Source: Silene conica
Taxonomy: Eukaryota > Streptophyta > Magnoliopsida > Caryophyllales > Caryophyllaceae
Length of the DNA: 64,000 nt
Assembly: GCA_029255685.2 (NCBI GenBank)
Contig: CM055319.2
Span: forward strand, 34,001,068-34,065,067
Direction of reading: 5' to 3'
The notes below the pieces were generated by a model, which saw only the letters and a program-made list of their open reading frames with translations, was not told the origin of the DNA and searched no databases. The position numbers and the translations under genes are program-made. Positions 32,786-45,879 of this stretch are shown here, one piece after another (position 1 is the stretch's first letter; every line of letters begins with the position of its first letter).

Positions 32786-35688
32786 TGTAATACCCCGTAT
32801 TTTAGCCCCGGTCTATGGCAGTCAAATCACATTCTTTATAAGTATTTCAGACGGAATGATTATAAAGTATTTTACGTAAACCATTATTATTTTATAAATC
32901 ATATTTCTACGATTATTTCGTATTGCATAATCATTTTATATTTGATAATTATTTCATAAAATGACATTTCGTTCGTATTTCCTTATTTTGATAATATATT
33001 TATTTATTCCTCAAATAAACTTGTTTTATTATTTTTATAAGTGCTAATAATTTTATATCCCTACAAATTATTTAATTATTAATTATTAATACTAAAGGTC
33101 ATAATTTAATTATATAAATAATTTATGCGTACTCGTTTATTTTAAGTTAAGAGTCGGGAATGGTAATATAATCCTTGGAATGCGTGATGGAACTTCGATG
33201 ACGGGCCTTGAGTTTGATGTCGAGGAATAAGAAGCCTAGTAAGACCTCATAAACCCATCAACGACCTAGCATACAAACCCTAAATCCCTTGTCCTATCTG
33301 CCTCCATCACGCTAACCAGAAACCCTACGCATCCTCCTTCCCCCTCTCTACCTCCCTTCACCAACAAACCCTAAGCTGCCGTCAGTTTCAACAGGAACAA
33401 AAGGGAAGGAAAGGAACACGAAGAACATCCACCACCATCTTCATTTTCATACATGCGTGTATGTAACTTTAACCCTCTTTTTCTCGTACCATAGAACCTT
33501 CGAATCTGAGACTCTTTGTTGTGGGTAATCCTTGTAATGTGAATAACATGTTTGGCATCATTAGATCACTATAGGACCACCGTGGGTAGAATTAAAGCAG
33601 TCGTGAATGTCGATAGTAAACACGTTTTTCATACTCTGTTTTGAAGTGTTATAACTTGTTCGTTTGTGCGTGTCAATTCATTATGTTCTGGGGGTTTACT
33701 TTGTCGTGAGTCATGAGTGGTGATGATGGGGAGTTAGTAGAGTAGGCTGGTGGTGCTAGTTCGGTCAAGGGTGGTCGGAAAGTCTAAGAAGACAGCCGTG
33801 TAAGTAGAGTCACAGGAATGGTAGGAACGGAAGACTGAGTGGTCAAGGTTTTTCTTATGGTTGTTTCAGGGGATTGGGTAAGGACGAGGCCTGGTGGTTG
33901 GCATCGGGGGTTGACGGTAGTGTGAGGTGTCTAGGGTAGGGTCAGTTGGTGGTAGTGGTGGAGTTTGCAGGTGGTTTAGGAGGCGGTTTTGTTGGAAGAA
34001 GAAACACGGGTTTTAAGTGTCTGGGTTGCGGCTGTGACCAGTGGGCCTTGTGATTGGTGTCGATGGCTATATGGGTCGAGTCAGGGGTGGTGGTAGGTGT
34101 CAATAGGTGCACCATAGTTCAGGGATGGTAGTCACGGTGGTATGGTGGTGGGTAAGGCGGCAGGGACGTGTCGAAGCGGGCTGGAAGTTGGCTGGTCAGG
34201 GGGTGTCGGGTACGGTCAGGTTCACATTTTTTCTGCTGCTGTTCGTGATGTTGGAGGGGCTGGGGTTTCGTTTTGGCGTGGGTTTATTACTAATTTTAGT
34301 AGGTGGTTGGTTTTGTCATCTTTGTCCTTATTTTCATGTTATTATTATGATTATTATAATTATTAGTATTGTTAAAATAGTTGCTATTGTTGGTTAGTAT
34401 TAATCATTAATATTAGTACTATTATTATTGTTATTGTTGTTAATAATGTTAATGTTGGTATGATTATTATAATTATTGTAAGGGTTATTATTGATATTAT
34501 TATTATTATTTGTTATGGTTATCACTTGATAATAATATTATTAGCATTATTATCATTGTTAATTATTTGTAAATAGTTGTAATTAGTAATTGATAGTCAT
34601 AACTGGAAAATGTTATTTGATTAAGTTGAGTAATTTGGTGGTTTGAATGTTATTACCATTATGTTATATTTATTGTTATGGTGTTATATGGTTTTTATAA
34701 TTTGGTAAATCTAATTGATATAGTTAGTAATAAGTAATTTGTGATATTGTATGGCGATAATTAGTTATATGTGGTCATGATTAGTAAATGAGAATATGAT
34801 CAAATAATTAATTGATAGTGTTATTAGTTGTATGAATAGAGTTTGATAATAAGCAATGGTTATAGGAACTGAATTTGAAGTGGAATATTTCTAGACGGTG
34901 GGTGTTATTTGAAGACTTGCTATCCAGGTAGGATACACTAACACCATACTCTATGATGTGTTATGAATGGATGTTGGATTGTGTGTATTGGATGTTGAGC
35001 ATGATTTATATGAGAATGATATTGGTTGGTTTGAGTGTTGATTATCATTATTATTGGTATGCGCATTGCATTATTTAATAAGCATGATTGGTTAAGAGTA
35101 TTGTTGCATTCACGAGCATGACATTTGCATTGGATACGGATTTGAGATGATGAGATATTATTGGGCCCAGGCTAGTTCTGCAGGACTAGACCTGGTGACC
35201 TCAGCTGTTATGCTGGTGTTCGGTGACGACCGATTATAGTCTGCCGGGAGGTTCGGTATGGCTTGGTGTTTCGGGTTTGCGATTGAGATTGTCATTGAGA
35301 TTGAGATTGAGCTCGAGCATATCATTGCATTTGCATATCATAATTGTTGCATTATCTATTTTTGTGTTATCCTACTCAACCGCGAGGTTGACAGTGTATT
35401 CGTGTACACCTACGATGATCCGGAATGGGGAGTAGATTCTACAGGTCATAGACAGATGGATTAGGAGCTTGGGCATGGAGAGAGACATGACTTGGATCTA
35501 CTTAGAATTAGATCACATACTTAGATGTTATCAGTTGTACTTATTTCTTCAAATTTTATCGATTTTATATAAAGTACTTTGGTTGTTTTTACTTTGTTAT
35601 TCACTACCTCGGACATTCCGAGATGGTAACAGCTCTATTTATTTAAGAATGTCTTGCTAAAGGCTCTTAAATAAATGGGGGTGTTACA
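32786..35688 (+). mobile_element. Solo LTR of a gypsy-type element (2.9 kb)
   Basis: A 2903-bp unit begins TGTAATACCCCG and ends GGGGGTGTTACA, with perfect duplications GAATC (32781-32785 and 35689-35693). No interior or second LTR is present. The 3' part shares blocks with the LARD LTR, such as CTACTCAACCGCGAGGTTGAC and ACCTCGGACATTCCGAGATGGTAACAGCTC-type sequence, in the same orientation. It is a third, diverged member of the same LTR group, lacking the 26-bp minisatellite. A TTATTA-rich zone lies at about 34330-34560. The LTR interrupts the integrase of the Tnt1-like element. Confidence 0.9.
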
Positions 35689-35693
35689 GAATC

Positions 35694-37476
35694 CTTTCTC
35701 CGATTGTCCTATTCATTCTCTCTGCCACACCATTTTGTTGTGGTGTCTTGGGAACCGTTTTCTCGAGCCTAATTCCATGGTCTCGACAATACTCTTCAAA
35801 TGGACCTCGATACTCACCGCCATTGTCTGCTCTAACGCTCTTCAACTTCATGCCAGTTTCTCTCTCAACTTTAGCATGGAACATCTTGAATGATTCTAGT
35901 ACTTAGGACTTGTTCGCCAAAGCAGAAGCCCAAATTTTCCTAGAATGATCATCAATGAAAGTCACGAAATACAATGCACCGTCATGTGACTTCTCTGTTA
36001 TGGAACAGACATCCGTTTGGACTAAATCCTACATGTGGCTACGCCTTTTCCGAGGCGTTCTTTGAAATGCACCCTATGTTGTTTCCCAGCCAAACAATCA
36101 ACACAGGGTTTTAGGGGCACACCTTTCATTTCAGGGAAGATTTGCTTACGAGCGAGGATTTGTAGGCCCTTCTCGCTCATATGCCCGAGCCTTTTGTGCC
36201 AAAGCTCGGTAGAGGCATCTGGTGCAACAATGTTTGCCTCTTCATGACTCACTTTCGCTTGAGTCATATAAAGTGTTCTATGCTTCTTTCCTCGCGCCAC
36301 GATCATAGAGCCTTTAGTCAACTTCCATTTGCCATCACTGAGTTGGCTGCAATAACCTTCATCATCTAACATTCCGGCTGACATTAAGTTTAACCGAATG
36401 TCAGGAACATGCCGGACATTCTTCAGTACCAGTTTATGCCCAGTGTTGGTTTTCAAATAGACATCTCCAATACCAATGATTTTGGAGGAACCATCATTTC
36501 CCATTCTTACACTACCATAATTTCCGACAGTATAAGAAGAGAAGAAGTCAGCATTTGAGGTGATGTGGTATGACGCGCCAGAGTCAACAACCCACATACT
36601 ATCCTCACATGCCATATTTAGGTAACCATTGTCACCTATGAAAAATACTTCAGCACTGGCAGCTACGACACTGGTTTCACCTTGGCTTTCGTGATCACCG
36701 TTGCGAGACTTTCCTTTTGCTAGATCACGTTTCTTTAACCGACATTCATTCTGCTTGTGGCCCGGCTTCTCGCAATAGTAGCAGGTAACTTCTTTTATGG
36801 CCTTCGATCTCCCCTTAGATTGGTCGCGTTTTTGCGAGCCTTTACTTTTACCTCTTCCACGAGAGGTTTCTGCAAGATGGACTTCCAAAGAGTTGGAAGT
36901 GTCGAATTCTTTTCTTCTAGCTTCTTCATTGAGCAAGCTATCTTTCACAATTGTCATTGTGAGCTTTCTTTCTAGAACGGAGTTGCTTAAGGACACCACG
37001 AGCGTTACCCAACTATCCGGGAGGGAGCTGAGAAGTAATAGTGCCTGAACCTCATCTACTAGACTTATCTTCATGCTTGTTATCTGATTTAACAAGCCCT
37101 GGTAGTCATTGAGGTGCTCCACCATGCTACGACCGTCTTTGTACTCCTGTCTCACTAGTCGTCTAACTAGAGAGGCTTTGTTGAGAGCCGTCTTGCGTTC
37201 GTACATGGACTCCAATCTATTCGAGGGTGTATTAGCCACAGTATCGCTGGCTACATGCTGAAAAACACTTTGATCAATACATTGACGGATCAATCCGACA
37301 ACCTTTCGATTTAATGTATTCCATGCATCTTCCGTTTTATCAGCGGGTCTCGTCGAAGATGCGGCGACATGGTACATGTCTTTACAATAAAGAATATCCT
37401 CCATTCTTGGCTTCCATATAGGATAATTGGTCACCGTTAATTTTATCATACCACTAATTGTGACGGTATCCTCCAT
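35694..37476 (-). pseudogene. Tnt1-like gag-protease-integrase remnant
   Basis: The likely start is the ATG at 37476 (MEDTVTISGM), 41 bp downstream of the primer-binding site on the minus strand; an upstream ATG inside the LTR is not credible. Gag contains a UBN2-like region (ESMYERKTALNKASLVRRL) and a CCHC knuckle, CYYCEKPGHKQNEC. Protease has WVVDSGASYHIT. The pre-integrase motif is LWHKRLGHMSEKG with CVDCLAGK. A one-base frame change near 36025 ends this frame. Integrase continues in another frame with a stop near 35900, then VRADNGGEYRG and VAERMNRTIGERIL up to the solo LTR insertion. Confidence 0.88.
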
Positions 37477-37516
37477 TTTAAAAAAAATTACACCAAGTAT
37501 ACCGAGAGCTACCAGA

Positions 37517-37528
37517 GCTCTGATACCA
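37517..37528 (-). promoter_or_regulatory. Primer-binding site of the Tnt1-like element
   Basis: On the minus strand TGGTATCAGAGC follows the 5' LTR after three bases; it is complementary to tRNA-Met. Confidence 0.88.
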
Positions 37529-37531
37529 CTC

Positions 37532-38218
37532 TGTTGGGTAACAGGTGTAAATATTGAGCGGAAGCGTGGACCTATTACCCCCTTATAGGAGTGTAATTGT
37601 AAAATGGGCAAGTCGAAAAATAAATACGTCAACAAAATAGAGAATATAGACACGCCAATTTGTACGTGGAAAACCCCTTTGAATAAGGGTAAAAATCACG
37701 GGAACCTTAGGCCGCTTAATATCTCCACTATAAGCAAAATAATGGGAACACAACGTCTTTCCTAGTACCGACTAGGAGATTACAAATATTATTCTGGCTA
37801 CCCGGATAAACACTCGGACCGTCAGAATTAATATTCTAAATGTGTGGGACTCAGTCGGAGATTTTACGCCTTTTCGACTGGATACCGTACTGACAGGATT
37901 ATTTGAGCAGTACCACACGAACTCTCAAACTTTCTGTATTTTTCTCAGTAAGTAGATTATTGCCTTACTTACTGCCTTTTATGTGTTTGCTGGGATGTGG
38001 ATTTTGGGATGAATGAAATGCTCTCGGATGCTTGCTATTTATAGTACTCAATACCCCTGTACGTTTTGCAACTGAGCATGCATACTTTGAAAAAATGTAC
38101 ACCACTGTCATATGCACATGCACCGTGCTATGCATGCTACTCCCAGCAAACACAATTTTCCTTCAACTCATTTAATGCACATGTGGTCCCCACTTGGAGG
38201 GACCTTATTTTTCCAACA
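37532..38218 (-). repeat. 5' LTR of the Tnt1-like element
   Basis: 687 bp, nearly identical to 29914-30599. The right flank AAGTG completes the target duplication. Confidence 0.9.
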
Positions 38219-38492
38219 AAGTGTGAAAAAGAATCGATTACATTATTATTATGGCTGAACGAATTAAGTACTTGTTATTCATTCGAATAATTGCTCAAAA
38301 TGGAGAAGGTTAAGGTTTAACAATAGAGAGAAAATAGAGATAATGAGGTTTGAAGTTTTTTAGTTGAGGGTGGAAAATGAACAGTTTAATACAAAAAATA
38401 ATATAATGAGTAGAAATCGTACCGTGAAAATAAATTATAATGGCAATATTTATTTGAGCTAACTTTTTAATGAGCAATAAATATCGTTATCA

Positions 38493-40830
38493 TCTATATA
38501 AAAGTATATAAGAAGAACCACTATACATGAATTGAACACGTGTCACTCTCACATTAAAAATTTTCCCGCCCAAAATTCCCATGATGTGATTAAATTTTGG
38601 AAAAAATATTCTCACTGATTAATGTATACAAAATCTTGGAAAAAATATTCTCACATCACTAATAGATATACTAAATATTGCAAATTCTTCTTTGAATATC
38701 CTTTACTAATTAATCCATATAATACAATAAAAAATCGACAACTAATCTGATAAATTTACTTTTCCTTCTCATCTATATTAATTTTGGAAACGAATATTTA
38801 GATAATTATTATTATAAAATACACAGAAAAATACGGCAACTAATCTGGTGAATTTCATTTTCCTTCCAATCTATATTAAATACAGAAAAGAATATTTCTA
38901 TAATTATTTATAAAGAAGCAAAGAAATACACCTGGAAAAAACGACAATTAATCTTTAAATAATCAATTAAAGAAATACACTCGTAAAAAAAAGGCAAATA
39001 ATATTTAAATAAACAATCAAGAAAAGATAAGTAATCTTGAGTCAATCAAATTATTGACGTGGAATATATATTGGGTAAAAAATTGTGTAAATCGCATACA
39101 TGTACATACCAAAAAACAAAAATACTAGATTTCTTAAAATTTATATTTGGGTATAATACATGTCATATACTAGCTTAAGGTAAAAATGAAATATATTGTA
39201 TCATACAGTTATTCTAGATATAGAATGCAATATGATGAAATCCGTAAAAAAATGTTGCAGCCGTATAAGATTTTGTATTCTTATCTTATAAAAGATATTG
39301 CAGCCGTAAAAGATACTATTTTACAATTGTATTCTTATCTTTAATATTGTACGTATGAAATATATTGTATCATACAATTATTATACGTATAGAATGCAAT
39401 ATGATCCACATATAAATATATAACTATAATAGTGAAATCATTAGACAAATGTCAGTCATTGGTTAAATATTTTTTCGTCTATTAGTTATTTCGTTATTTA
39501 TGGTAAATTATTACTTAGTTTCAAATTAATATTAATTGTGATTATTATATTATAGTATTAGTATATTTTCTCTTTTTATAATTTTAGGTAATCATGTTAT
39601 CTATATTCATTTATAATTTATTTTTCTTTTATGATTTGATTATGTAGAATTTCTATTTATTTGATTTTTCTCGAGTACTTAAATTTTACGAAGTATTACT
39701 CGGTCAATAATCTCTTATTTGTAAAGAAGTACCGAGCATTTGCTAATGTAATTCAATAAACCAATCTTTTTTATACTTGCAAAAATTTAGAACTTAGATT
39801 TCTTGTTCAAGGTTTATAAATGATTATACTAAGACATTAATTTTGTATGACTTATTTTTCAAGTTTTTTTTCGACAATATTTTACAATAGAAAGACTTTG
39901 AAAAAGAACGGAAATATATTAAACGTACCACGACAATATTCTACTGAGATATTAATTTTGTATGACTTATTTTACGGCAAGTAAATAGAACATACTACTA
40001 CGGTATTTCCCCACAAAACAAATACTTTCCGTAAATGAAAACCGTACAAATTACGCACAGTCCACCAATACGACAATATGAGTCCAAAACTATGACACGA
40101 TATATTTCCTTATTTACACCCTTTTACTTTTTTTTTTTGCAAAGATTTACACCCTTTTATTTGCCCTCATCGTTTTGTTATACTTTTTTCATACTATACT
40201 TGGTAAATGGGTCGAAACAAGTTCTGTCGGACCAATTTAGGTCGTGTAAGTTTAGTTCGTCATTATTTCAGAATAATTCAGGTTGTGTCGGTCATTTTGA
40301 ATTTCAGATTTATTTTGATGTATTGGTTGGTTTAAGTGGGTCGGGTCATTTCCGGGTTAATGATCAAGAGCGAAAATCATAATTTTGGATCTGGGTGGTT
40401 TCAGATCGGCCACTTCGAGTTGGATCAGTTATCAATCAAGATAATTTAGGTCATTTTGGGCCGGGTCGGATCAATTTGGAATTTGGGTCACATTCGGGTG
40501 TTGTAATTTGGGTTAATGTCGGATCTTAGTTCCGCCTATTTTTGGATCTGTAACAACTATTGTTCTCAAATACTTTGAAATATGACAATAATAAAAGGAT
40601 AAACTGTGATAGTCGAGTAACTGAAAATAGGAGCTTATAAATAAAGATAAAAGGCGAGACCAAATATTACTCTAAACCTTAAATTACAAATAATGAATTG
40701 TGCCTGGCTATTTTAACCTATTGATAACACTATTATTCTGTTTTTTATACATTTTAAACATTTATCTATATAGAACTACGAACTATTCAACTATGCATTT
40801 CCGTGCAATTTGTACGGGTTCTAAGCTAGT
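38493..40830 (+). mobile_element. Probable second non-autonomous Helitron
   Basis: The 5' end TCTATATAAAAG follows an A. The 3' end has a hairpin CCGTGCAATTTGTACGGG, then TTCTAAGCTAGT, close to the terminus of the Helitron at 25862-27223. The base after CTAGT is A rather than the expected T, which lowers confidence. The interior is AT-rich with repeats of ATCTATATTAA-like words and has no Rep/helicase ORF. Confidence 0.55.
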
Positions 40831-43295
40831 ATTAATATATACAAAAAACACTCTCACCTCTCTCTTAAAAACATAACAAAAAATCTTAAATCTTGAAGCC
40901 GATGCCGCCGCATCCCTTCCACTCACGCCAACCCCGCAGCTCCTCCTTCCCTCTCGTCGGAGATGGGTCCTCCTATTGACCTGTTTCCGGCGATTATTCG
41001 CGCAGTTTCATGGATGTCACCTCCAGATCGCGCGATGGGATGTCGGTTGTATTTTGGATCTGAGGTCGTTCATGAAACACTCGCGAAATTCCCGCTTTGG
41101 AATCTATTTTTAATAAATTATGTTTAAGCTTAAAATCTTAATTTTGATAAAATTATATTTTTGAGGAATAATACTTATTCCGGAAATATTTATTCCATCT
41201 TAATTTTATAGTAGCCTTAAGATGTTATTTCTAGCATAAACCAGTCTAAAAACTCGTTTTATGGGTCATATGTGACTCTTTATGTGTTTAGAATATGACT
41301 TCGTGTAACCCTTTTGTACATTAATCCAATAATAGTATCTAAATACTTAGCTTCATATCTTTATCTTTAGTACTTCATGAGTACTAACTAATGAACTAGA
41401 TGGCTATATAGAGTCTTCTCTCAAGGATTTGATTTGTAACATCTCGTCATACTCCAAGCATACGAAGTTTAAGAATGATGATACATCATAGCATATTGAA
41501 TTAATCCCGCAGTGGAAGCAAGTGGATTCAATTTCTATAGGTTCAGTACTTTTGAACTTGTCTTAACTCTTATCAATATAAGATTATCGCAACTTTACCT
41601 TAATATCCATCAAATTGGATATGTTAGCTTCTCCTTACTTCCTGAGTCTTTTATCAATCATAATGATCAATATGCCGCGTACATGTAAGACTTACAACAC
41701 GACCTTACTCCTAGTAAACTTCATGTGTAAATACAACTATTTGACAATTCAAGAAAAGTTTATCACATAATCAAAACAAGGAATTCAACTCTTTGTCTTT
41801 GACTTGAGACTTTTCTTAGGTTTGTATAAATTCTATCTTAGAACAGTTGCGATTTAAAAACTCATGCAAGATGATTTTTAAAATCCAACTTGTCAAAATA
41901 TATCCGAATTCAATGAAGCAATGTTATTGCGTGGAAAACCCTTTGCCACCAATCATCAAAATTCAACTCTTTGACATTGAGACTTTTTTAAGTTAGTATC
42001 CTACGATTCCTACCTTTAGAATAGTTGCGATTTACAAAGCTCATGCAAGATGATTTAAATTCCAACTTGTCAAATAATATTCGAATTCACGAAGCTTTGT
42101 TGTTGCCTGCAAAACCCTTTGGCACAAATCAACCAAGCTATGGAAAATATCTTAATATTTATGTTCATTTCGGATTCTAGAGGAGTTGAAACTAAATAAA
42201 GCCTCTTCATGAGTTATAGATTTGCGACATTACAAAGGTGACACCTATCCTGTCAACTTCTGTTTCGAATAAATTTCTACTGATTTCGACTAAGAAGAAC
42301 ATTTTCCGTTGTCTCATACTCAGTTTGTGGCTATTTATAATTTTCTCTCACTCTGTTTTAAAGAAATAATCCTATTTTCTCGATGGACAGCATCACGAGC
42401 CACATAACATTTTGTTCTCGTGATCATGTAGAAAAATTGGTCATTCAAAACAGGCTACTACTTAGGTACCATGCCTATTCATATCTTATATGTTTTTATG
42501 TTAATGCTTTATGTTTTAGTGGAAAAAGAATGCTAGACAAATTCGTAATGGAAACTACCTCTCACTCAATTGTAAAGATTTAATCATATCACGTATGATT
42601 CGATATTACCTTCTCACGCATTCTGTAATGTGCTTAGGAAAATGAACTTGTGATACTATATCACACTCTATTTAGTATAAACCAAAGTCATTACTTTATT
42701 ATTCTCAATCTAGATAAAGTACTTATACTTCAGTTTCCATAATCTCTCCTTAGCTAGGTGGATACCACCTATCAACCTCGTTCGTTGGTAAAAGAGATTA
42801 AGTAATAACGATTTCCCGAGATTGAAATTTGTATTCATCCATATACGTTAAGGTTTTTATAGGGTGAATGACTTGCTTTGAACACAAAGTTCGCATAATC
42901 CATTAGATTCTTAATCAAATGACGTGAGATACTAGTCAAAGCTAGTTTTTCAGTGCGACTTTCAGTCGTGAAATGAAGAATGATTGGGCACCAACTCGAG
43001 TTTTATGATACATATGACATTTTAATCTTAGTTTGGGAATATAATTATCTTGATTCGTATGGTCTAGCCATAAATCAATTCGTGATATGAAGGAGTACAA
43101 CGTTTGTTTTAATTGTGTAATGGTAAAACCTTTTATCTTTCGCGTAAAAATCGAATTATATTCTTATTTAGAGATGATGTATTTCATAACTATTATTGAG
43201 GTATATCTCTAAATCCCAAAACTAGATTAAGCACAATATAACATGTATATATCTATGGATGAAGGGACAACTATCTTAATTTCATTCATGTTATC
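40831..43295. other. Old repeat debris without recognisable genes
   Basis: A GC-rich island at about 40890-41080 contains GATGCCGCCGCATCCC-like sequence and could be an old 5' UTR fragment. The rest is AT-rich with no ORF over 70 codons. A two-copy tandem duplication lies at 41775-42127. The right end, next to the CACTA element, may be a degraded minus-strand copia reverse transcriptase. Confidence 0.35.
41775..42127. repeat. Two-copy tandem duplication, about 175 bp per unit
   Basis: Both units open with ATTCAACTCTTTG, continue with a GTTGCGATTTA...CTCATGCAAGATGATTT block and close with AAAACCCTTTG. They differ by numerous substitutions and small indels, so the duplication is old. Confidence 0.7.
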
Positions 43296-43298
43296 ATT

Positions 43299-45582
43299 CA
43301 CTACTACAAATTTGCTCAACGAGAACGGTTCGAAAGCGTTCTTAAAGGCGTTTTGGACCGTCCGGTGGCCAGGCGTTCTCGTTGATCAAAGAGAACGGTT
43401 GAAATTTAGTCATAACCATCCTCTTTGATATATCACAAAGTAATCTCGTAATTGATTGAAATTAAATCGAAATCCCTAACCCTAAATCTTAATTGAACCC
43501 TAACATGATAATAATTATTTAATCCCTAAATGCAAACTCATAAGAACAACAAAATTCAGTGACAAGCGAAATGAAATCATCAAAAAATAGATGAATTTCG
43601 ATGAGTTTTAAAAAACAATTGAAAGAAAAAATCATACCTGATTGTGAACTGTCAAACTGCAAGTTGATGAATGTGACATAGTGATTGTGGGTCACGAACT
43701 TGCTGCTTGTGGTCGACGGTGGTTGTGGTCGGCGGTGGTTGTGGTAATGGGTATCGAATATTGTATGGTTTGGTCGTATTAGAATTCTAATCCTACTCCT
43801 ACTATATATCTCAGTATTAAAGAATTCTGAGATTATTAAAATTGGTTGTGGTTTAAAACCGATGTAAACAAATACGAAGTATAATGTTAGTTTTTTAGTC
43901 TAAATTTTTCTTTTTTGGTTAAGAAATTTGGTTATTAGATAATGGAGAATTGTTACATCGGTTTATAAGTGACGAACTAACCGATGTATTGTATATGTCA
44001 TCTAAATAAATAGCTTAACATCGTTTTAATAAAACGATGCAACTTAAGAAATTAACGTCGGTTTTATAACAACCGATGTTAACAACTGATGTAAATAATA
44101 AATAATGAAATAATTAACATCGTTTTTTATATAAAATCAATGTAATTAGCAAAAGTTAGACTAATTACATCGTTTTTAGTAAGAACTGATGTTATAATGG
44201 CAATGTCAATAGCACTTTTTCTACTAGTGTTACCAATTATGCTAAACTAATCTTAACTTATTCCCATTGCAATATGCGCATAAACTAATCTTAACCTATT
44301 ACGTTGTACAATTATCGGATTAACAAAAAAAACAGAAAGAAGTGGTTGACTAATCAGTGTTCGTGTCAAAGCTAGGAGCTTCCATCAAAGTCTTCTATTT
44401 CAAACGTTGCCGCTCATACGTTCACCTCATAAATGTTAGACTGCTTTCTCTATATCTCAGCAAAGAATATAGTTTTCAAATTCTTGTATAGTCTTTGTCA
44501 ACAAGACGACTAAACCAAAAACTAAGTCATATCAACAAATTAACTATGTCTAAAACAGTATATTTGCCAACAACGACTATATATAGTATTATCTTAAAGT
44601 TAATATTGACGAGTATTGAAAAGTAGTCTTACCAGTAACAATTGGTTTCGGCAACGATGAAAGGTAAGCGATTAAGGTGTTGCCGAAGTCCACGATAGTT
44701 CTCGAACTGGACGAGCAAAATTAAACAGTTTTAGGGCAAAAGCGATATTTTTTGTATGAATTAAAGAAACAGAGGGAAGTTCATAGGACACGAAGGAAGG
44801 TTATATTATTTTGTAAAGAAACAGAGATGACGGTTGGTTATCCTAACCGTTCTCAATGTTATTAAAGAAACAAAGAAGACAGTTGGTTATCTAACCGTTC
44901 TCTCTGTAACACAATTGAAATTGGAATTGAGGGATTTACAAAGAGCGCGGTTGTTGGTTACCTGTTCTCTTTGTTGATTTCAGAGAACAAGATGACGGTT
45001 GACAGAGACGGTCGTTCTCGTTGATGGTGGCAATGAAGATGATGGTTGCGCACGGAAGTACTGTGCTATCGCATATAGGGTGTGTTTTGTGTTTAATATT
45101 GATACTTTGTTTGTTTAATTGATACTCTGTTTGTTTGTTTTGGTTTTGTTCCTAAAAAAATTGATATATACGGTGTGTTTTGTGTTTAATATTTATATGT
45201 AAATTATTCTCATTTTTTTGTTATATTATCTAGTAAATTAGACGGTCATACATAATAATAGAATAATTAGCGTCCTCTTGTTTTACGGATATCTTATTTT
45301 ATAAAGAGGATGATCTTAAATAATAAGCGGTATCTTTGTTAATATATTAATCTATTAAGACGGTTATACATAATAAGTGTTCTCGTTGTTAATATTTTGA
45401 TATATTAAGACGGTTGGTCAAACATAACCGTTCTCGTTGTTAAGCTACGAGAACGGTTCATACAAATAACCGTTCTCTTTTGGAGTCATATATGAGCGCC
45501 AAAAATAAAGTGACAAAACAGAACGGTTCCGCATTTAACCGTTTTTAAAGGGGCGTTCTATTAGCCTTAAATTGTAGTAGTG
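43299..45582. mobile_element. Non-autonomous CACTA (En/Spm) element
   Basis: The left end CACTACTACAAATTT and the right end AAATTGTAGTAGTG are inverted repeats with the CACTA terminus. The 3-bp duplication ATT flanks them (43296-43298 and 45583-45585). Many GAGAACGGTT or AACCGTTCTC motifs in both orientations fill both subterminal regions, as expected for transposase-binding sites of this superfamily. The 2284-bp element has no transposase ORF. A smaller repeat with its own CACTA-like end is nested inside. Confidence 0.88.
43938..44229. mobile_element. Palindrome-rich insert with CACTA-like right end
   Basis: Alternating ACATCGGTTTT and AAAACCGATGT-type words form serial inverted repeats. 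The right side ends CACTTTTTCTACTAGTG, the complement of CACTAGTAGAAAAAGTG, a CACTA-like terminus. The left terminus was not found, so the unit may be truncated or part of the surrounding element. Confidence 0.45.
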
Positions 45583-45585
45583 ATT

Positions 45586-45705
45586 CTTGCTAGAACCCTC
45601 AGATTGTGTCATGAATATGTCCTCCTTGAAATATCCATTAAGAATAGTGGTTTGACACCCCTTTACCATATTTCATTCCCATGAAAAATGGAAATTGCTA
45701 ACATG
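45586..45705 (-). pseudogene. Copia reverse transcriptase relic interrupted by CACTA
   Basis: On the minus strand the fragments LAISIFHGNEIW and TTILNGYFKEDIFM match the copia RT block around the first catalytic Asp region (compare EIWQMDVKTAFLNGYLEEELYM in copia A, near 15080-15140). A stop and a base loss lie between them. The relic continues across the CACTA insertion at its downstream side, where sequence near 43215-43298 loosely resembles the next RT block. It is a short, dead fragment. Confidence 0.55.
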
Positions 45706-45879
45706 ATTCACCAATTTGTATCAAAATGCAAACAATGTGATAATTTAGAATTGATATTTTATTCCAAATTTAAATTTAATCAAATAGGAGCACTCTGTCA
45801 AACAAGTGACCACTTTTTAATTAGAGCTTTGATAATTTTATTTCATATAAAAGACATGGTCGTGGCGGGAGCTACTATC

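Larger units (their letters stand above)
29914..38218 (-). mobile_element. Tnt1-like Ty1/copia element, decayed and split by a solo LTR
   Basis: LTRs of 686 and 687 bp (29914-30599 and 37532-38218) are flanked by the duplication AAGTG (29909-29913 and 38219-38223). The primer-binding site is next to the right-hand LTR and the polypurine tract next to the left-hand one, so transcription ran right to left. Coding remnants have copia order and resemble the tobacco Tnt1 group in gag and integrase. The solo LTR at 32786-35688 sits in integrase, flanked by GAATC duplications; without it the element is about 5.4 kb. Several frameshifts and stops make it dead. Confidence 0.92.

Noticed and set aside
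34107-34397. 96-codon ORF in the solo LTR
   Set aside because: Low-complexity, within LTR sequence, no recognisable domain.
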